Shown: positions 29,463 to 39,027 of the stretch, piece by piece
Numbering within the stretch: position 1 is the first letter of the stretch
Layout: each line of letters begins with the position of its first letter
NCBI GenBank assembly: GCA_019084245.1
Contig: JAHRFE010000027.1
Coordinates: 1-64,000 of the forward strand
Length of the DNA: 64,000 nucleotides
Reading direction: 5' to 3'
DNA from: Hoeflea sp.
GTDB lineage: Bacteria; Pseudomonadota; Alphaproteobacteria; Rhizobiales; Rhizobiaceae
Notes under the pieces: model-generated
The model's database searches: none
The model's input: the letters and a program-made list of their open reading frames with translations, nothing else
What the model was told of the DNA's origin: nothing
Translations under genes and position numbers: made by a program

Positions 29463-29912
29463 ATGTCCGGAATCAGATTGAAACACAAGGGTTGGGTCGT
29501 CGTCGCCGACGGCGAGAAGGCGCTGTTCCTGTCCAATGCCGGCACGCCGGATCGCCCCGCGCTGGAAGTGTTCACAGGGTTTGAGCAGCCTAACCCAAGA
29601 ACCGCGGACCAGGGCGTGGACCGGCCGGGACGGCTGGCGGACGGCGCGGGCAGCGCCCATCGCAGCGCCGTGCAGGAAACCGATTGGCACCGCCTGGCCA
29701 AGCATGAATTCGCCCACCAGATCGCATCGCTGCTGGAACAGAATGCCCTTGCCGACAGGTTCGAGCAGCTGGTCATCGTCGCGCCGGCCGTGATCATGGG
29801 CGAATTGCGCAAGTCGTGGTCCAAATCCGTCTCGGGCCGGATTATCGCCGAAGTCGCCAAGGATCTCACCAAGCATCCCGTGCCGGAGATGGAGAAGATC
29901 CTTTTCGGCTAG
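29463..29912 (+). CDS. Host-attachment protein family (PF10116-like)
   Basis: This 149-residue protein matches the 'protein required for attachment to host cells' family first described in Agrobacterium. Features are WVVVADGEKALFL at the start, a variable middle, then DWHRLAKHEFAHQIASLLEQ and QLVIVAPAVIMGELRKSW near the end, a fold that resembles release-factor-like AEE domains. The biochemical role is unknown. ATG 29463 is chosen because GGAGGG lies just upstream. It is on the same strand as the urease genes but probably functionally separate. Confidence 0.75.
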   Translation: MSGIRLKHKGWVVVADGEKALFLSNAGTPDRPALEVFTGFEQPNPRTADQGVDRPGRLADGAGSAHRSAVQETDWHRLAKHEFAHQIASLLEQNALADRFEQLVIVAPAVIMGELRKSWSKSVSGRIIAEVAKDLTKHPVPEMEKILFG

Positions 29913-30043
29913 GACAAGCTTGTCCTGGACCACATCATCGCGCGCCGAGCTTGCCGGGCCCGCCACCATGCCGCTGCAAAGGCTCGCCTTTTGGCTGTTT
30001 TCGGTGCTGGCGGGATCGATACAGTTTGGTGTAGACTTCGTCC

Positions 30044-30574
30044 ATGTTGACAGCGACCTCCGTTACCCGCCAGTTCCGCGATCCGGCCGCCACCATCACG
30101 CTGGATGAAACCGCGCGGCACCGGCGGCGTATGATGATGACCTCGGATCGTCTGCCAAGCGGCGCCACCATTTCGTTCCTGCTCGATCTCCCCGCGGCCC
30201 GGCTGTTGCGCCACGGCGACGGGCTGGTGCTCGACGACGGCCGCGTTATCGAGGTCTGCGCGGAGCCCGAACCTCTGATCGAGGTCAGGGGCCGGGATGC
30301 GGCGCATCTCCTGGCGCTTGCCTGGCAGATCGGCAACCGGCATCTGGCCGCCGAAATCGCCGCGGAGACCATCCGCATCAGGCGCGACCATGTGATCCGC
30401 GCCATGCTCATGGGCCTGGGCGCGACGGTTGCCGACATCGAGGCGCCGTTCGATCCCGAAGGCGGCGCCTATGGCGGCGCGCATGCCGGCCATCATGAGC
30501 ATGGCCATGGCGATCATGACCATCACGATCACGATCACGATCATGAACGTGGGCACGGGCACGGCCATGACTGA
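30044..30574 (+). CDS. ureE: Urease accessory nickel metallochaperone UreE
   Basis: This 176-residue nickel carrier has the peptide-binding N-terminal domain ([19 protein letters not shown]) and the metal-binding C-terminal domain, with the conserved [14 protein letters not shown] and [12 protein letters not shown]. It ends in a histidine-rich tail: 14 of the last 32 residues are His, alternating with Asp and Gly. It delivers Ni to the UreG-containing activation complex. The stop lies 8 nt inside the next gene. A 131-bp gap with a short palindrome at 29911-29926 separates it from the host-attachment gene. Confidence 0.94.
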   Translation: MLTATSVTRQFRDPAATITLDETARHRRRMMMTSDRLPSGATISFLLDLPAARLLRHGDGLVLDDGRVIEVCAEPEPLIEVRGRDAAHLLALAWQIGNRHLAAEIAAETIRIRRDHVIRAMLMGLGATVADIEAPFDPEGGAYGGAHAGHHEHGHGDHDHHDHDHDHERGHGHGHD

Positions 30575-30785
30575 GCCGCATGACTGGCACAGCACCCTGA
30601 TCACGGGCGACACGCGGATCGACGCGCATTACCGCAACACCCAGAATGTCCGCCGCTTCTTCAAGGTCGAGATCGGCGACCGGTTCCGCTTCGACCGGCC
30701 GTTCATGGCCTGGATGAAAGCCCATGCCGGATCGACCATGCGCGACGCGGTCGACGAATGGCTGCGGCGCGAGGCAGGCCGGTGA
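30567..30785 (+). CDS. DUF6434-like small protein overlapping ureE and ureF
   Basis: This 72-residue protein starts at ATG 30567, overlapping the end of ureE by 8 nt, and its TGA at 30783-30785 overlaps the GTG start of ureF. The sequence [32 protein letters not shown] and [20 protein letters not shown] follow the DUF6434 pattern as I recall it. Those domains often occur beside SAP-like DNA-binding parts, but here the domain stands alone. Tight coupling to both flanking genes means it is made together with the nickel-insertion proteins. Its function there is unknown; a longer upstream frame exists but runs inside ureE. Confidence 0.72.
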   Translation: MTEPHDWHSTLITGDTRIDAHYRNTQNVRRFFKVEIGDRFRFDRPFMAWMKAHAGSTMRDAVDEWLRREAGR

Positions 30786-31437
30786 GCGACACGGCGGCGC
30801 TACTCAAGCTGATGAGCTGGCTCTCGCCGGTGTTCCCGATCGGCGGCTTCGCCTATTCGGCCGGGCTGGAGCAGGCCGTGCAGTCCGGCCGTGTCACCGA
30901 CCACGCGGCGCTCGCGGACTGGATCGCGGTGCAGATCACCCAAGGCGCGCTGTGGAACGACACGGTGATCCTGATGGAAGCCCACTGCGCCGCCGCAGAC
31001 CGCGCGACGCTCTCCGAGCTGTCGGGGCTGTGTCTCGCGTTGTGTATTGGTCAGGAGCGTCTCGACGAGACGCTGAACCAGGGGACGTCATTCTTCGACG
31101 CGGTGTCGCATTGGGTCGAGCCTGCGCGCCTGGCGGAGAGGGGCGCGCCGCTGCCGGTGGCGCTCGGCGCCGCGGCCGGCCTCGAGCGGATCGGCCCGCT
31201 TCTCACGGCCAGCGCCTATCTGCACGCCTTCGTCTCCAACCAGCTGCAATGCGCGATCCGGCTTTCGGTGGTTGGGCAGGACGCGGCGGCCAGGCTCCTC
31301 GCCGGCCTCGAGCCGGTGATTGCGGAGACCGCCGATCGCGGCGCCAGGTCAACCCTGGATGATCTTGGCGGCGCCGCCTTCATCTGTGATAGTGCCGCGA
31401 TGACCCACGAAACGCTGCAGCCAAGGTTGTTCCTGTC

Positions 31438-31441
<4 letters not shown>
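30782..31441 (+). CDS. ureF: Urease accessory protein UreF
   Basis: This 219-residue protein gates GTP hydrolysis by UreG in the UreD-UreF-UreG complex. Family features are [21 protein letters not shown] at the start and [21 protein letters not shown] in the second half. GTG 30782 is chosen because it overlaps the previous stop as GTGA and begins the protein at the family's usual place; the ATG at 30758 lies inside the DUF6434 gene. It ends with an ATGA overlap to ureG. Confidence 0.93.
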
Positions 31442-32070
<629 letters not shown>

Positions 32071-32074
32071 CGCT

Positions 32075-32809
32075 CTAGTCCCGCTCGAAATCCGGCAGGC
32101 TGTTGAACGCGGCCCGCAAGGCATCCGACCAGCCGTCCGAGATCTTGCGGTAATAGGGATCGCTGGCCTGGATCCGCTTCTCGTAGCCCTTGGTCAGGCT
32201 GTCGCGCTCGTAAATCTTCATGTATGGCGGCACGCCCACCGAGAGGTTGGATTTCAGCGTCGAATCAAACGAGACATAGAGCAGCTTCGTCGCCATTTCG
32301 AAGCTCATCTCCGGATCATAGGCGCGCACCAGGATCGGCTTGCCATATTTGTGCTCGCCGATCTGGAAGAATGGATTGTCCTCGGTCGCCTCGATGAAAT
32401 TGCCTTCCGGATAGATCAGGAACATCCGCATGGCGCCGCCCTCGACCTGCCCGCCGAGAATGAAGGTGGCGCTGAAGGTGGATTCGCTTTGAAGCCCCCC
32501 ATCCGTTGCGGTCTTGATGACGTCGCGCACCGTCTCGCCGACCAGCCGCGCCACTTCAAACATCGAGGGCGCTTCCATGATGTCGGGATGCCGGTCGTGG
32601 GCGGCCTTTGTGTGCTCTTCCAGCATGCTGACCACGGTCTGCGTGGTCGCCAAATTGCCTGCTGACAACAGCGTGATGAGACGGTTGCCGGGTTTGCACC
32701 AGGTGTACATCTTGCGGAATGTTGAAATGTTATCGACGCCCGCATTCGTGCGCGTGTCGGACATGAAGATCATGCCCCTGTTGAGGCGCAGCCCGACGCA
32801 ATAAGTCAT
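32075..32809 (-). CDS. Anbu, proteasome-like peptidase
   Basis: This 244-residue protein is an Anbu (ancestral beta-subunit) peptidase, a distant relative of the proteasome beta subunit and HslV. After removal of Met1 the mature N terminus is Thr (MTYCVGLRL), the expected nucleophile, with the conserved Asp in MSDTRTN and a Lys in TFRKMY at proteasome-like spacing (about 16 and 31 residues later). It is last in a four-gene minus-strand operon with transglutaminase, alpha-E and ATP-grasp genes. That set is conserved in many proteobacteria, and a peptide-tagging and degradation cycle has been proposed. Confidence 0.9.
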   Translation of the reverse strand: MTYCVGLRLNRGMIFMSDTRTNAGVDNISTFRKMYTWCKPGNRLITLLSAGNLATTQTVVSMLEEHTKAAHDRHPDIMEAPSMFEVARLVGETVRDVIKTATDGGLQSESTFSATFILGGQVEGGAMRMFLIYPEGNFIEATEDNPFFQIGEHKYGKPILVRAYDPEMSFEMATKLLYVSFDSTLKSNLSVGVPPYMKIYERDSLTKGYEKRIQASDPYYRKISDGWSDALRAAFNSLPDFERD

Positions 32810-32843
32810 GATTCGCGAATCCGCCCTCTATGAGTCCGGATTC

Positions 32844-33638
32844 TTATTGCTCCACTGTGATGTGGACTGCAAGCTGTTCTTCACCGGTCCCGGTGCGAAT
32901 ACCAGAAATAGGGGCAGCGTCCTTGTAGTCGAGGCCGTAGGCGATGTGCACATAGCGGTCGTCCGGCGACATGTCGTTGGCGGGATCGAAGCCAACCCAG
33001 CCTAAGCCCTCGACATGGGCTTCCGCCCAGGCGTGGCTCGCGGCCTGATTGACCGTTTCCTCCATCATCAGATATCCCGAGACATAGCGCGCCGGAAACC
33101 CCATCACCCGGGCCGCGGCGGCAAAGGCCTGGGCGTGATCCTGGCAGACGCCTTGACCCGCCGCCAGGGCATCTTCGGCCGCAGTGTGGGTTTGGGTTGC
33201 GCCCGGAACATAGGCCATGGCCTGATGCAGCTTGGTCTTGAGGCTGTGAAGCTGGTCGAGCGGCTTGCCCTTTTCGATGCTGCGGGCCAGTTCGCGGATC
33301 ATCTTGCCGGGTTTGGTCAGCGCCGTGTCCCGTTGATACAGCCACAGCGGCATATAGGCCCGGTGCGGGCCGCAAACGCCGATCTTGTCATGGGTTTCGA
33401 CGATTCCGGACGCCACCACCTTGATCGCTTCGGTGTCGCGGCTGGCGCTCACCAGTTCCACCACATTGCCGAAATGGTCGATATAGCGTGCCTCGACCGC
33501 ACCGCCCTCGACCTCTGTCGACCAGGAGTGCACGGTCTGCAACGGACTGTCCTGCGGCGTCAGCCTGAGACGCTGCAAGGCGTAGCGAACCGGATCCGCA
33601 TAGGCATAGTCTGTCACATGGGAAATTTTAAGCTGCAT
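32844..33638 (-). CDS. Transglutaminase-like cysteine peptidase (Anbu operon)
   Basis: This 264-residue protein has an N-terminal beta-rich region (~1-90) typical of bacterial transglutaminase homologues and a core domain with the catalytic triad: Cys in GQGVCQDHAQAF, His in SHAWAEAHV and Asp in VGFDPAND. Such enzymes act as cysteine proteases or amidases. ATG 33638 follows the alpha-E stop by 4 bp. A 34-bp gap separates it from Anbu. In this operon it may process the peptide product of the ATP-grasp enzyme, which is an inference from conserved context. Confidence 0.9.
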   Translation of the reverse strand: MQLKISHVTDYAYADPVRYALQRLRLTPQDSPLQTVHSWSTEVEGGAVEARYIDHFGNVVELVSASRDTEAIKVVASGIVETHDKIGVCGPHRAYMPLWLYQRDTALTKPGKMIRELARSIEKGKPLDQLHSLKTKLHQAMAYVPGATQTHTAAEDALAAGQGVCQDHAQAFAAAARVMGFPARYVSGYLMMEETVNQAASHAWAEAHVEGLGWVGFDPANDMSPDDRYVHIAYGLDYKDAAPISGIRTGTGEEQLAVHITVEQ

Positions 33639-33642
33639 CGGG

Positions 33643-34587
33643 TCAGTCCTGGTAGAACCGGTAGACGTCGGCGATCTCGGCAGCAACCCGGCTGTTCTGG
33701 CTGATGAAATCCTGGAGAAATTCGTGCAGGCCGGAATCCATGATCGACTGGATTTCCCGCTCGCGCAGCATCCCCTGTGTCGCCGCCGCGGTCTCGTGGC
33801 AGGAGGTCCGTTCGCCATATTCCCGTTCGAGATAGGACAGGTTCGCGTTGATCTTGTCATAGCAATAGGCCAGCGATCGCGGCATTCGGCCATTGAGGAT
33901 CAGGAAGTCGGCGATATTGGAAGGCTTGTAGTCATCATCATAGACCCAGCCATAGGACCGGTGCGCCGAAACTGACCTGAGGATCGATTCCCACTGTACA
34001 TTGTCGAGCGATGAGCCGACATAGGACACCGCCGGCAGCAACACATAATATTTCACATCGAGAATGCGCGACGTGTTGTCGGCCCGCTCGATGAAGGTGC
34101 CGATGCGCGAGAAATTATAGAGCTCGTTGCGCAGCATGGTGCCGTGAAATGCGCCGCGGATCAGGCCGGTTCGCTGCTTGATGTTGTTGATGATCTCCGG
34201 CATGTCGGCGCCCGAAACCTTGCGCGCCAGCTGCGCCTTGATGTCGAGATAGCACTCGTTGGTGGCCTCCCACGCCTCGCGCGTCAGGGCCGTGCGCACC
34301 ATGCGGCCATTGTTGCGGGCCGCTTCGATGGCCGAAAGAATGCTTGACGGGTTGGATTTGTCGCGCAGCAGATAGTTGACGGCATCGGCGCCGGTGACCT
34401 CGGCGTTGCTCGCCGAATAGGCGCTGAACACGCCCGAGCTGCGCAGCACCGATTCCCATTCCTCCTCATGCCCATGCATGCGGGTGAGCGACATGCGCAG
34501 GCCGGCATCGATCAGGCGCGCCGTGTTCTCCGCGCGCTCGATATAGCGAAACATCCAGAACAGGCCGTTTGCGGTTCTTCCCAGCAT
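33643..34587 (-). CDS. Alpha-E domain protein (Anbu operon)
   Basis: This 314-residue all-helical protein has the DUF403/alpha-E pattern: MLGRTANGLFWMFRYIERAENTARLIDAG at the start (WMFRYIERAENTARL is the core), later LRNELYNFSRIGTFIERADNTSR and SYLEREYGE. It nearly always accompanies the circularly permuted ATP-grasp and is thought to work with it. ATG 34587 has GAGGA upstream; the ATP-grasp stop at 34589 is immediately adjacent, so the two are translationally coupled. Confidence 0.9.
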   Translation of the reverse strand: MLGRTANGLFWMFRYIERAENTARLIDAGLRMSLTRMHGHEEEWESVLRSSGVFSAYSASNAEVTGADAVNYLLRDKSNPSSILSAIEAARNNGRMVRTALTREAWEATNECYLDIKAQLARKVSGADMPEIINNIKQRTGLIRGAFHGTMLRNELYNFSRIGTFIERADNTSRILDVKYYVLLPAVSYVGSSLDNVQWESILRSVSAHRSYGWVYDDDYKPSNIADFLILNGRMPRSLAYCYDKINANLSYLEREYGERTSCHETAAATQGMLREREIQSIMDSGLHEFLQDFISQNSRVAAEIADVYRFYQD

Positions 34588-34588
34588 A

Positions 34589-36025
34589 TCAGTCCTCCAG
34601 CACCCAAGTGTCCTTGGTGCCGCCTCCCTGGCTGGAATTGACGACAAGCGAGCCTTCCTTGAGCGCCACGCGGGTCAGGCCGCCGGGAATGATCTGGACC
34701 TTGTTAGACACCAGCACGAACGGCCTGAGATCGACATGCCGCGGAGCCAGTCCCTTCTTGACGAGAATCGGCACGGTTGACAGCGAAAGCGTCGGTTGCG
34801 CGATGTAGTTGCCGGGTCTTGCCTTGAGCTTTGCCGCGAATTCCGTGCATTCGCGCTTGCTCGCAGCCGGTCCCACCAGCATGCCGTAGCCGCCCGAGCC
34901 GTGCACTTCCTTCACAACCAGTTCAGCAAGATGCTCGAGCACATATTGCAGCGTGTCCGGCTCCGAACAGCGGTAGGTCGGCACATTCTCGAGGATCGGC
35001 TTCTGGCCCGTGTAGAATTCGACGATGTCGGGCATGTAGGAATAGATCGCCTTGTCATCGGCGATTCCGGTGCCGGGCGCGTTGGCGATGGTGATGTTGC
35101 CGGCGCGATAGACATCCATGATGCCCGGCACGCCAAGGGTCGAATCCGGGCGGAAGCTCAGCGGATCAAGATAATCATCGTCGACACGCCGGTAGAGCAC
35201 ATCGATCGCCTCATAGCCCCGGGTCGTGCGCATCGCCACCTTGCCATTGATGACGCGCAGATCGGAACCTTCCACCAGTTCGACGCCCATCTGGTCGGCC
35301 AGGTAGGCGTGTTCATAGAAGGCGGAATTGAAGATGCCGGGCGTCAGCACCGCAATCCGCGGCTTGCCGGTGCAGCCGGGAGGCGCGACCGCGGCCAGGC
35401 TCTGGCGCAGCAGCTTGGGGTAGTTCTCGACCGGCCGCACCTTGTTCAGATGAAACAGCTCGGGAAACATCTGCATCATGGTTTCGCGGTTTTCGAGCAT
35501 GTAGGACACGCCCGACGGAGTGCGGGCATTGTCTTCCAGAACGTAAAACTCGCCTTCGCCGGTACGGACGATGTCGGTTCCGATGATGTGGGTGTAGACA
35601 CCGCCCGGCGGACGCATGCCGATCATTTCGGGCAGGAACGCATCGTTCTTCTCGATGAGTGCGCGCGGCACCCGTCCGGCCTTGATGATTTCCTGCTTGT
35701 GATAGATGTCGTCAAGAAAGGCGTTGAGCGCCATCACGCGCTGTTCGATGCCCTGCGCAAGCTTGCGCCATTCGGAGCCGGAGATGATGCGTGGAACGAT
35801 ATCGAACGGAATGAGCCGTTCCGATGAATCTTCCTTGCCATAGACTGCAAAGGTGATGCCGGTCTTGCGGAAAATGTTTTCCGCGTCCCTGGATTTCTTG
35901 ATCAGGTCGGAGGTCTTTTGTTCCGAGTGCCAGTTGAAGTACCCCTTGTAGGGCGCTCGCGGAAGGTTGTCCGAAGTCAGCATTTCATCGAAAGGCACGT
36001 GTTTGTCGCTCCCTTTTGACCGCAT
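34589..36025 (-). CDS. Circularly permuted ATP-grasp protein (Anbu operon)
   Basis: This 478-residue protein belongs to the DUF404/DUF407 circularly permuted ATP-grasp type 2 family. Marks are GTDIVRTGEGEFYVLEDNAR, the VSYMLENRE segment, KEVHGSGGYGMLVGP, and the end segment SSQGGGTKDTWVLED. ATP-grasp enzymes join a carboxylate to an amine, so this one probably makes a peptide or isopeptide bond. It is the first gene of the operon, with a 238-bp upstream gap shared with the divergent EamA transporter gene. Confidence 0.9.
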   Translation of the reverse strand: MRSKGSDKHVPFDEMLTSDNLPRAPYKGYFNWHSEQKTSDLIKKSRDAENIFRKTGITFAVYGKEDSSERLIPFDIVPRIISGSEWRKLAQGIEQRVMALNAFLDDIYHKQEIIKAGRVPRALIEKNDAFLPEMIGMRPPGGVYTHIIGTDIVRTGEGEFYVLEDNARTPSGVSYMLENRETMMQMFPELFHLNKVRPVENYPKLLRQSLAAVAPPGCTGKPRIAVLTPGIFNSAFYEHAYLADQMGVELVEGSDLRVINGKVAMRTTRGYEAIDVLYRRVDDDYLDPLSFRPDSTLGVPGIMDVYRAGNITIANAPGTGIADDKAIYSYMPDIVEFYTGQKPILENVPTYRCSEPDTLQYVLEHLAELVVKEVHGSGGYGMLVGPAASKRECTEFAAKLKARPGNYIAQPTLSLSTVPILVKKGLAPRHVDLRPFVLVSNKVQIIPGGLTRVALKEGSLVVNSSQGGGTKDTWVLED

Positions 36026-36263
36026 AAGATCGTATCAGCTTTCAGAAAGCAAGAACCGTGCAGGATTTCTCTGGTTTGAGGCGCGCGCTGTTTTTTCCGG
36101 ACCAATGTTGCGATCAGGTCGCAATTAAGCGGTGCCAGACAATTGATTTCCCTGGCTGGCGGGCAACAGGCTTGCGCACCGTCGGGGTAGGGGGCTAACG
36201 CTTCCGGGCGCCGCGCTCTTTGAAAGCGGTCTGTCTGGCGCACCGGTAACAAGGCCCCAACTC

Positions 36264-37151
36264 ATGACGCTTGATCGTATCGCACCAGCCCTGTTCGTTC
36301 TGCTCTGGTCGACAGGCTGGATCGTCGCCAAATATGCGAGCCCTCATGCTGATCCGCTGACCTTTCTGAGCTTGCGCTTTGCCATTGCCGCCGCGTTGTT
36401 TGCCGTCATCACCATTGCGAGCCACGCAGCCTGGCCCAGGACGCGCGCCGGCTGGGTCCATGGAGTTGCCTCGGGCGTGTTTCTGCACGGTCTCTATTTG
36501 GGCGGTGTCTGGTGGGCGATATCGCAAGGCGTGCCGGCGTCCGTGTCCGGGCTCATTGCGGCCTTGCAGCCACTGCTGACAGCAATCGTGGCACCCTATA
36601 TCGTGGGCGAGCGCTTGAGCGGGCCGCAGAAACTGGGCGTCGTCCTCGGGTTTGCCGGTCTCGCCGTCGCCATTCTGCCCAGGATTCTCGCTCTTGATGC
36701 GGCCATGATGCAGGTCGCGTTGGTGCCGCTGCTGGTCAATATTGTCGCCATGGGGTCCGTGACTGCCGGCACTCTCTACCAGAAACGCCATCTGCAGGAA
36801 GGCGACCTTCGGGCGATAGCGGCGCTGCAGTACGTCGGAGGCTTTGCCGTGGTGATGCCGCTGGCGCTGCTGTTCGAGCCGATGCGGGTGGAATGGAACC
36901 TGGAATTCGCCCTCGCCATGGGCTGGTCCGTGTTCGGCCTTTCCCTGGTCTCGATCATGCTGCTTCTCTACCTGATCCGGCGCGGTCAGGTGTCGCGTGC
37001 CGCGTCCCTGACCTATCTGGTGCCGCCTGCCGTGGCGATCGAAAGCTGGTTTCTGTTCGGCGAAGCGTTGACGGTGCCAATGGTCATCGGCACCTTGATT
37101 GTTGTCACCGGCGTCTGGCTCACCAACCGCAAGACAAGGGTGATCGTCTGA
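36264..37151 (+). CDS. EamA/DMT-superfamily transporter
   Basis: This 295-residue inner-membrane protein has ten predicted hydrophobic segments in two EamA repeats. The N-terminal repeat has LLWSTGWIVAKYASPHADPL and the second ends in VPPAVAIESWFLFGEALTVP, both typical of drug/metabolite exporters of the DMT superfamily. The substrate is not predictable. It diverges from the Anbu operon and converges with the MttB homologue, whose stop codon abuts its own. Confidence 0.85.
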   Translation: MTLDRIAPALFVLLWSTGWIVAKYASPHADPLTFLSLRFAIAAALFAVITIASHAAWPRTRAGWVHGVASGVFLHGLYLGGVWWAISQGVPASVSGLIAALQPLLTAIVAPYIVGERLSGPQKLGVVLGFAGLAVAILPRILALDAAMMQVALVPLLVNIVAMGSVTAGTLYQKRHLQEGDLRAIAALQYVGGFAVVMPLALLFEPMRVEWNLEFALAMGWSVFGLSLVSIMLLLYLIRRGQVSRAASLTYLVPPAVAIESWFLFGEALTVPMVIGTLIVVTGVWLTNRKTRVIV

Positions 37152-38750
37152 TCAGAAATCCGTCGGCACGCCGCCCTCGCTCTTGCGTCGGGCGACAAAG
37201 GCGTCGAGTTCCTCCGCAATCGCTTCATCCAGCGGCGGAGCCTCGTAATTGGCCAGTGTTTCCTTCCAGACACGATTGGCATGATCGTAGCTGGTCGGTT
37301 GTCCGGCGAGGCTCCAGCTTTCGAAATTGCGCCAGTCTGACAGGATCGGCGAATAAAACGCGGTCTCATAGCGCGACAGCGTGTGCGCGGTGCCGAAATA
37401 ATGCCCGCCGGGACCGACTTCGGCGATCGCATCCATGGCCAGCGCTTCGGGGCTGGTATCGAGCGGCGCCAGGAACTCGGCCACCATCTGCAGCATGTCG
37501 ACATCGAGGATGAACTTCTCGAACGAGGCTGTCAGCCCGCCCTCCATCCAGCCGGCCGCATGCATGATGAAATTGCCGCCGCCCTGGATCACGGCCCACA
37601 GCGACATCATCGATTCGTATGCCGACTGGGCGTCGAGCGTGTTGGCGGCACAGGTGTTGGAGGTGCGGTAAGGCACGCCGTAGCGCCGCGCCAGCTGGCC
37701 GCCCGCCATCACCGCCTTCATGTATTCCGGCGTCCCGAAGGCGGGTGCGCCCGACTTCATGTCGACATTGGAGGTGAAGCCGCCATAGATCACCGGTGCG
37801 CCGGGGCGGACCAACTGCGTGAACGCGATTCCTGCCAGCGCCTCGGCGTTCTGCTGCACCAGCGCGCCGGCGATGGTGACCGGCGCCATCGCGCCCGCCA
37901 GCGTGAACGGGGTGATCACCACCACCTGGTTGCGCGCCGACATCTCTATGATGCCCTGCAGCATCGGCGCATCGTAGCGCAGCGGCGACGACGCGTTGAT
38001 GATGGTGAACAGCGACGGCTCGGCATCCAGCTGCTCGGCGCTGATGCCGCGGCCGATGCGGACGATCTCCAGTGCATCAAGATTGCGCTCCCTGCCCAGC
38101 GAATAGGCATGGAATGGCTTGTCCGTCAGCTTGACCAGGTCCGACAGGCAATCGATGTGGCGCACCGAGGCGTGCAGGTCGGTCGGCTCCACCGGGTAGC
38201 CGCCGGTCATGTGGATGATGTCGAAGGATTGCGCCAGCTTGATCAGGTTGCGGAAGTCTTCCTGGGTGCCGGTCCTGCGGCCATTGTCGCGATCCGAGCA
38301 ATAGGGCGCCGACGCCACCTGCGCGAACGCGATGTTGCGTCCGCCGATCTCGATTTTGCGTTCGGGATTGCGGGCATGCAACGTGAAAGGTCCAGGCGCC
38401 TTGGCGACCAGATCCATGATCAGGCCGCGATCAAGCCGCACCCGCTCGGTCCCGGCCACGACATCGGCGCCGCCGGCCTTCAATCGGTCGCGGGCCTCAG
38501 TCAGCATGAAATCCATGCCGATCTGTTCAAGTACCGTGAGCGAGGCCTCGTGAATGGCCTCCAGGCCCTCTTCCGACAGCAGCAGCGAAGGGTCCTGGTT
38601 GTTGAGGATCGACCGGTAGCGAAGGGTCGCGGGGCTCTTGCGGCCCTTGCCCCTGTCTCCTCCGCGGCCGCCGCCGACGCGCCTGCGCCGCTCGGGGGCG
38701 CCGGCGGTGTTCTCGATGGCTGCCGGTACGATGTCGTCAAAGCTGCTCAT
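37152..38750 (-). CDS. Trimethylamine methyltransferase (MttB) family protein, non-pyrrolysine
   Basis: This 532-residue protein is a member of the MttB superfamily. Conserved segments include SLTVLEQIGMDF, LHARNPERKIEIGG, SNTCAANTLDAQSAYES and FILDVDMLQMVAEFLAP. The frame has no internal amber codon, so it lacks pyrrolysine and belongs to the non-Pyl group, whose known members (MtgB-like) demethylate quaternary amines such as glycine betaine using a corrinoid protein. No corrinoid protein or reductive activase lies next to it. The start is ATG 38750; a longer frame to 39146 has no supporting sequence. Confidence 0.85.
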   Translation of the reverse strand: MSSFDDIVPAAIENTAGAPERRRRVGGGRGGDRGKGRKSPATLRYRSILNNQDPSLLLSEEGLEAIHEASLTVLEQIGMDFMLTEARDRLKAGGADVVAGTERVRLDRGLIMDLVAKAPGPFTLHARNPERKIEIGGRNIAFAQVASAPYCSDRDNGRRTGTQEDFRNLIKLAQSFDIIHMTGGYPVEPTDLHASVRHIDCLSDLVKLTDKPFHAYSLGRERNLDALEIVRIGRGISAEQLDAEPSLFTIINASSPLRYDAPMLQGIIEMSARNQVVVITPFTLAGAMAPVTIAGALVQQNAEALAGIAFTQLVRPGAPVIYGGFTSNVDMKSGAPAFGTPEYMKAVMAGGQLARRYGVPYRTSNTCAANTLDAQSAYESMMSLWAVIQGGGNFIMHAAGWMEGGLTASFEKFILDVDMLQMVAEFLAPLDTSPEALAMDAIAEVGPGGHYFGTAHTLSRYETAFYSPILSDWRNFESWSLAGQPTSYDHANRVWKETLANYEAPPLDEAIAEELDAFVARRKSEGGVPTDF

Positions 38751-39027
38751 TTGAACCTGGCCCCCGTCACTTTCCTGTTTCGCCCGCCGGCCCCGGTTTG
38801 ACCGGTGACTACCTGCAATGGAGCGAGACGCTATGCCGGACCGGGCGTTCCTGCAAGACGTCCTGGTAGGCATATTTTTGCTTTGCGGAACACGTGTGTC
38901 GGAGACAAGTCTCGCGTAAGCGGGCGTGTCTAGTCTGTAACCCATGGTTAACGTTTTCTTTAAGGCCGGCATGCAAGGTAAAAGGCTGTGAAACAAGCCA
39001 GAACGTGCATCAGCGGGGGGTTGCCGG

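Noticed and set aside
29911-29926. Perfect 16-nt palindrome AGGACAAGCTTGTCCT after the host-attachment gene
   Set aside because: The stem is only 6 bp with no T-tract, and a single copy is weak evidence for an operator; it is left unassigned.
37152-38750. Pyrrolysine-containing trimethylamine methyltransferase
   Set aside because: No in-frame TAG occurs in the 532-codon gene.
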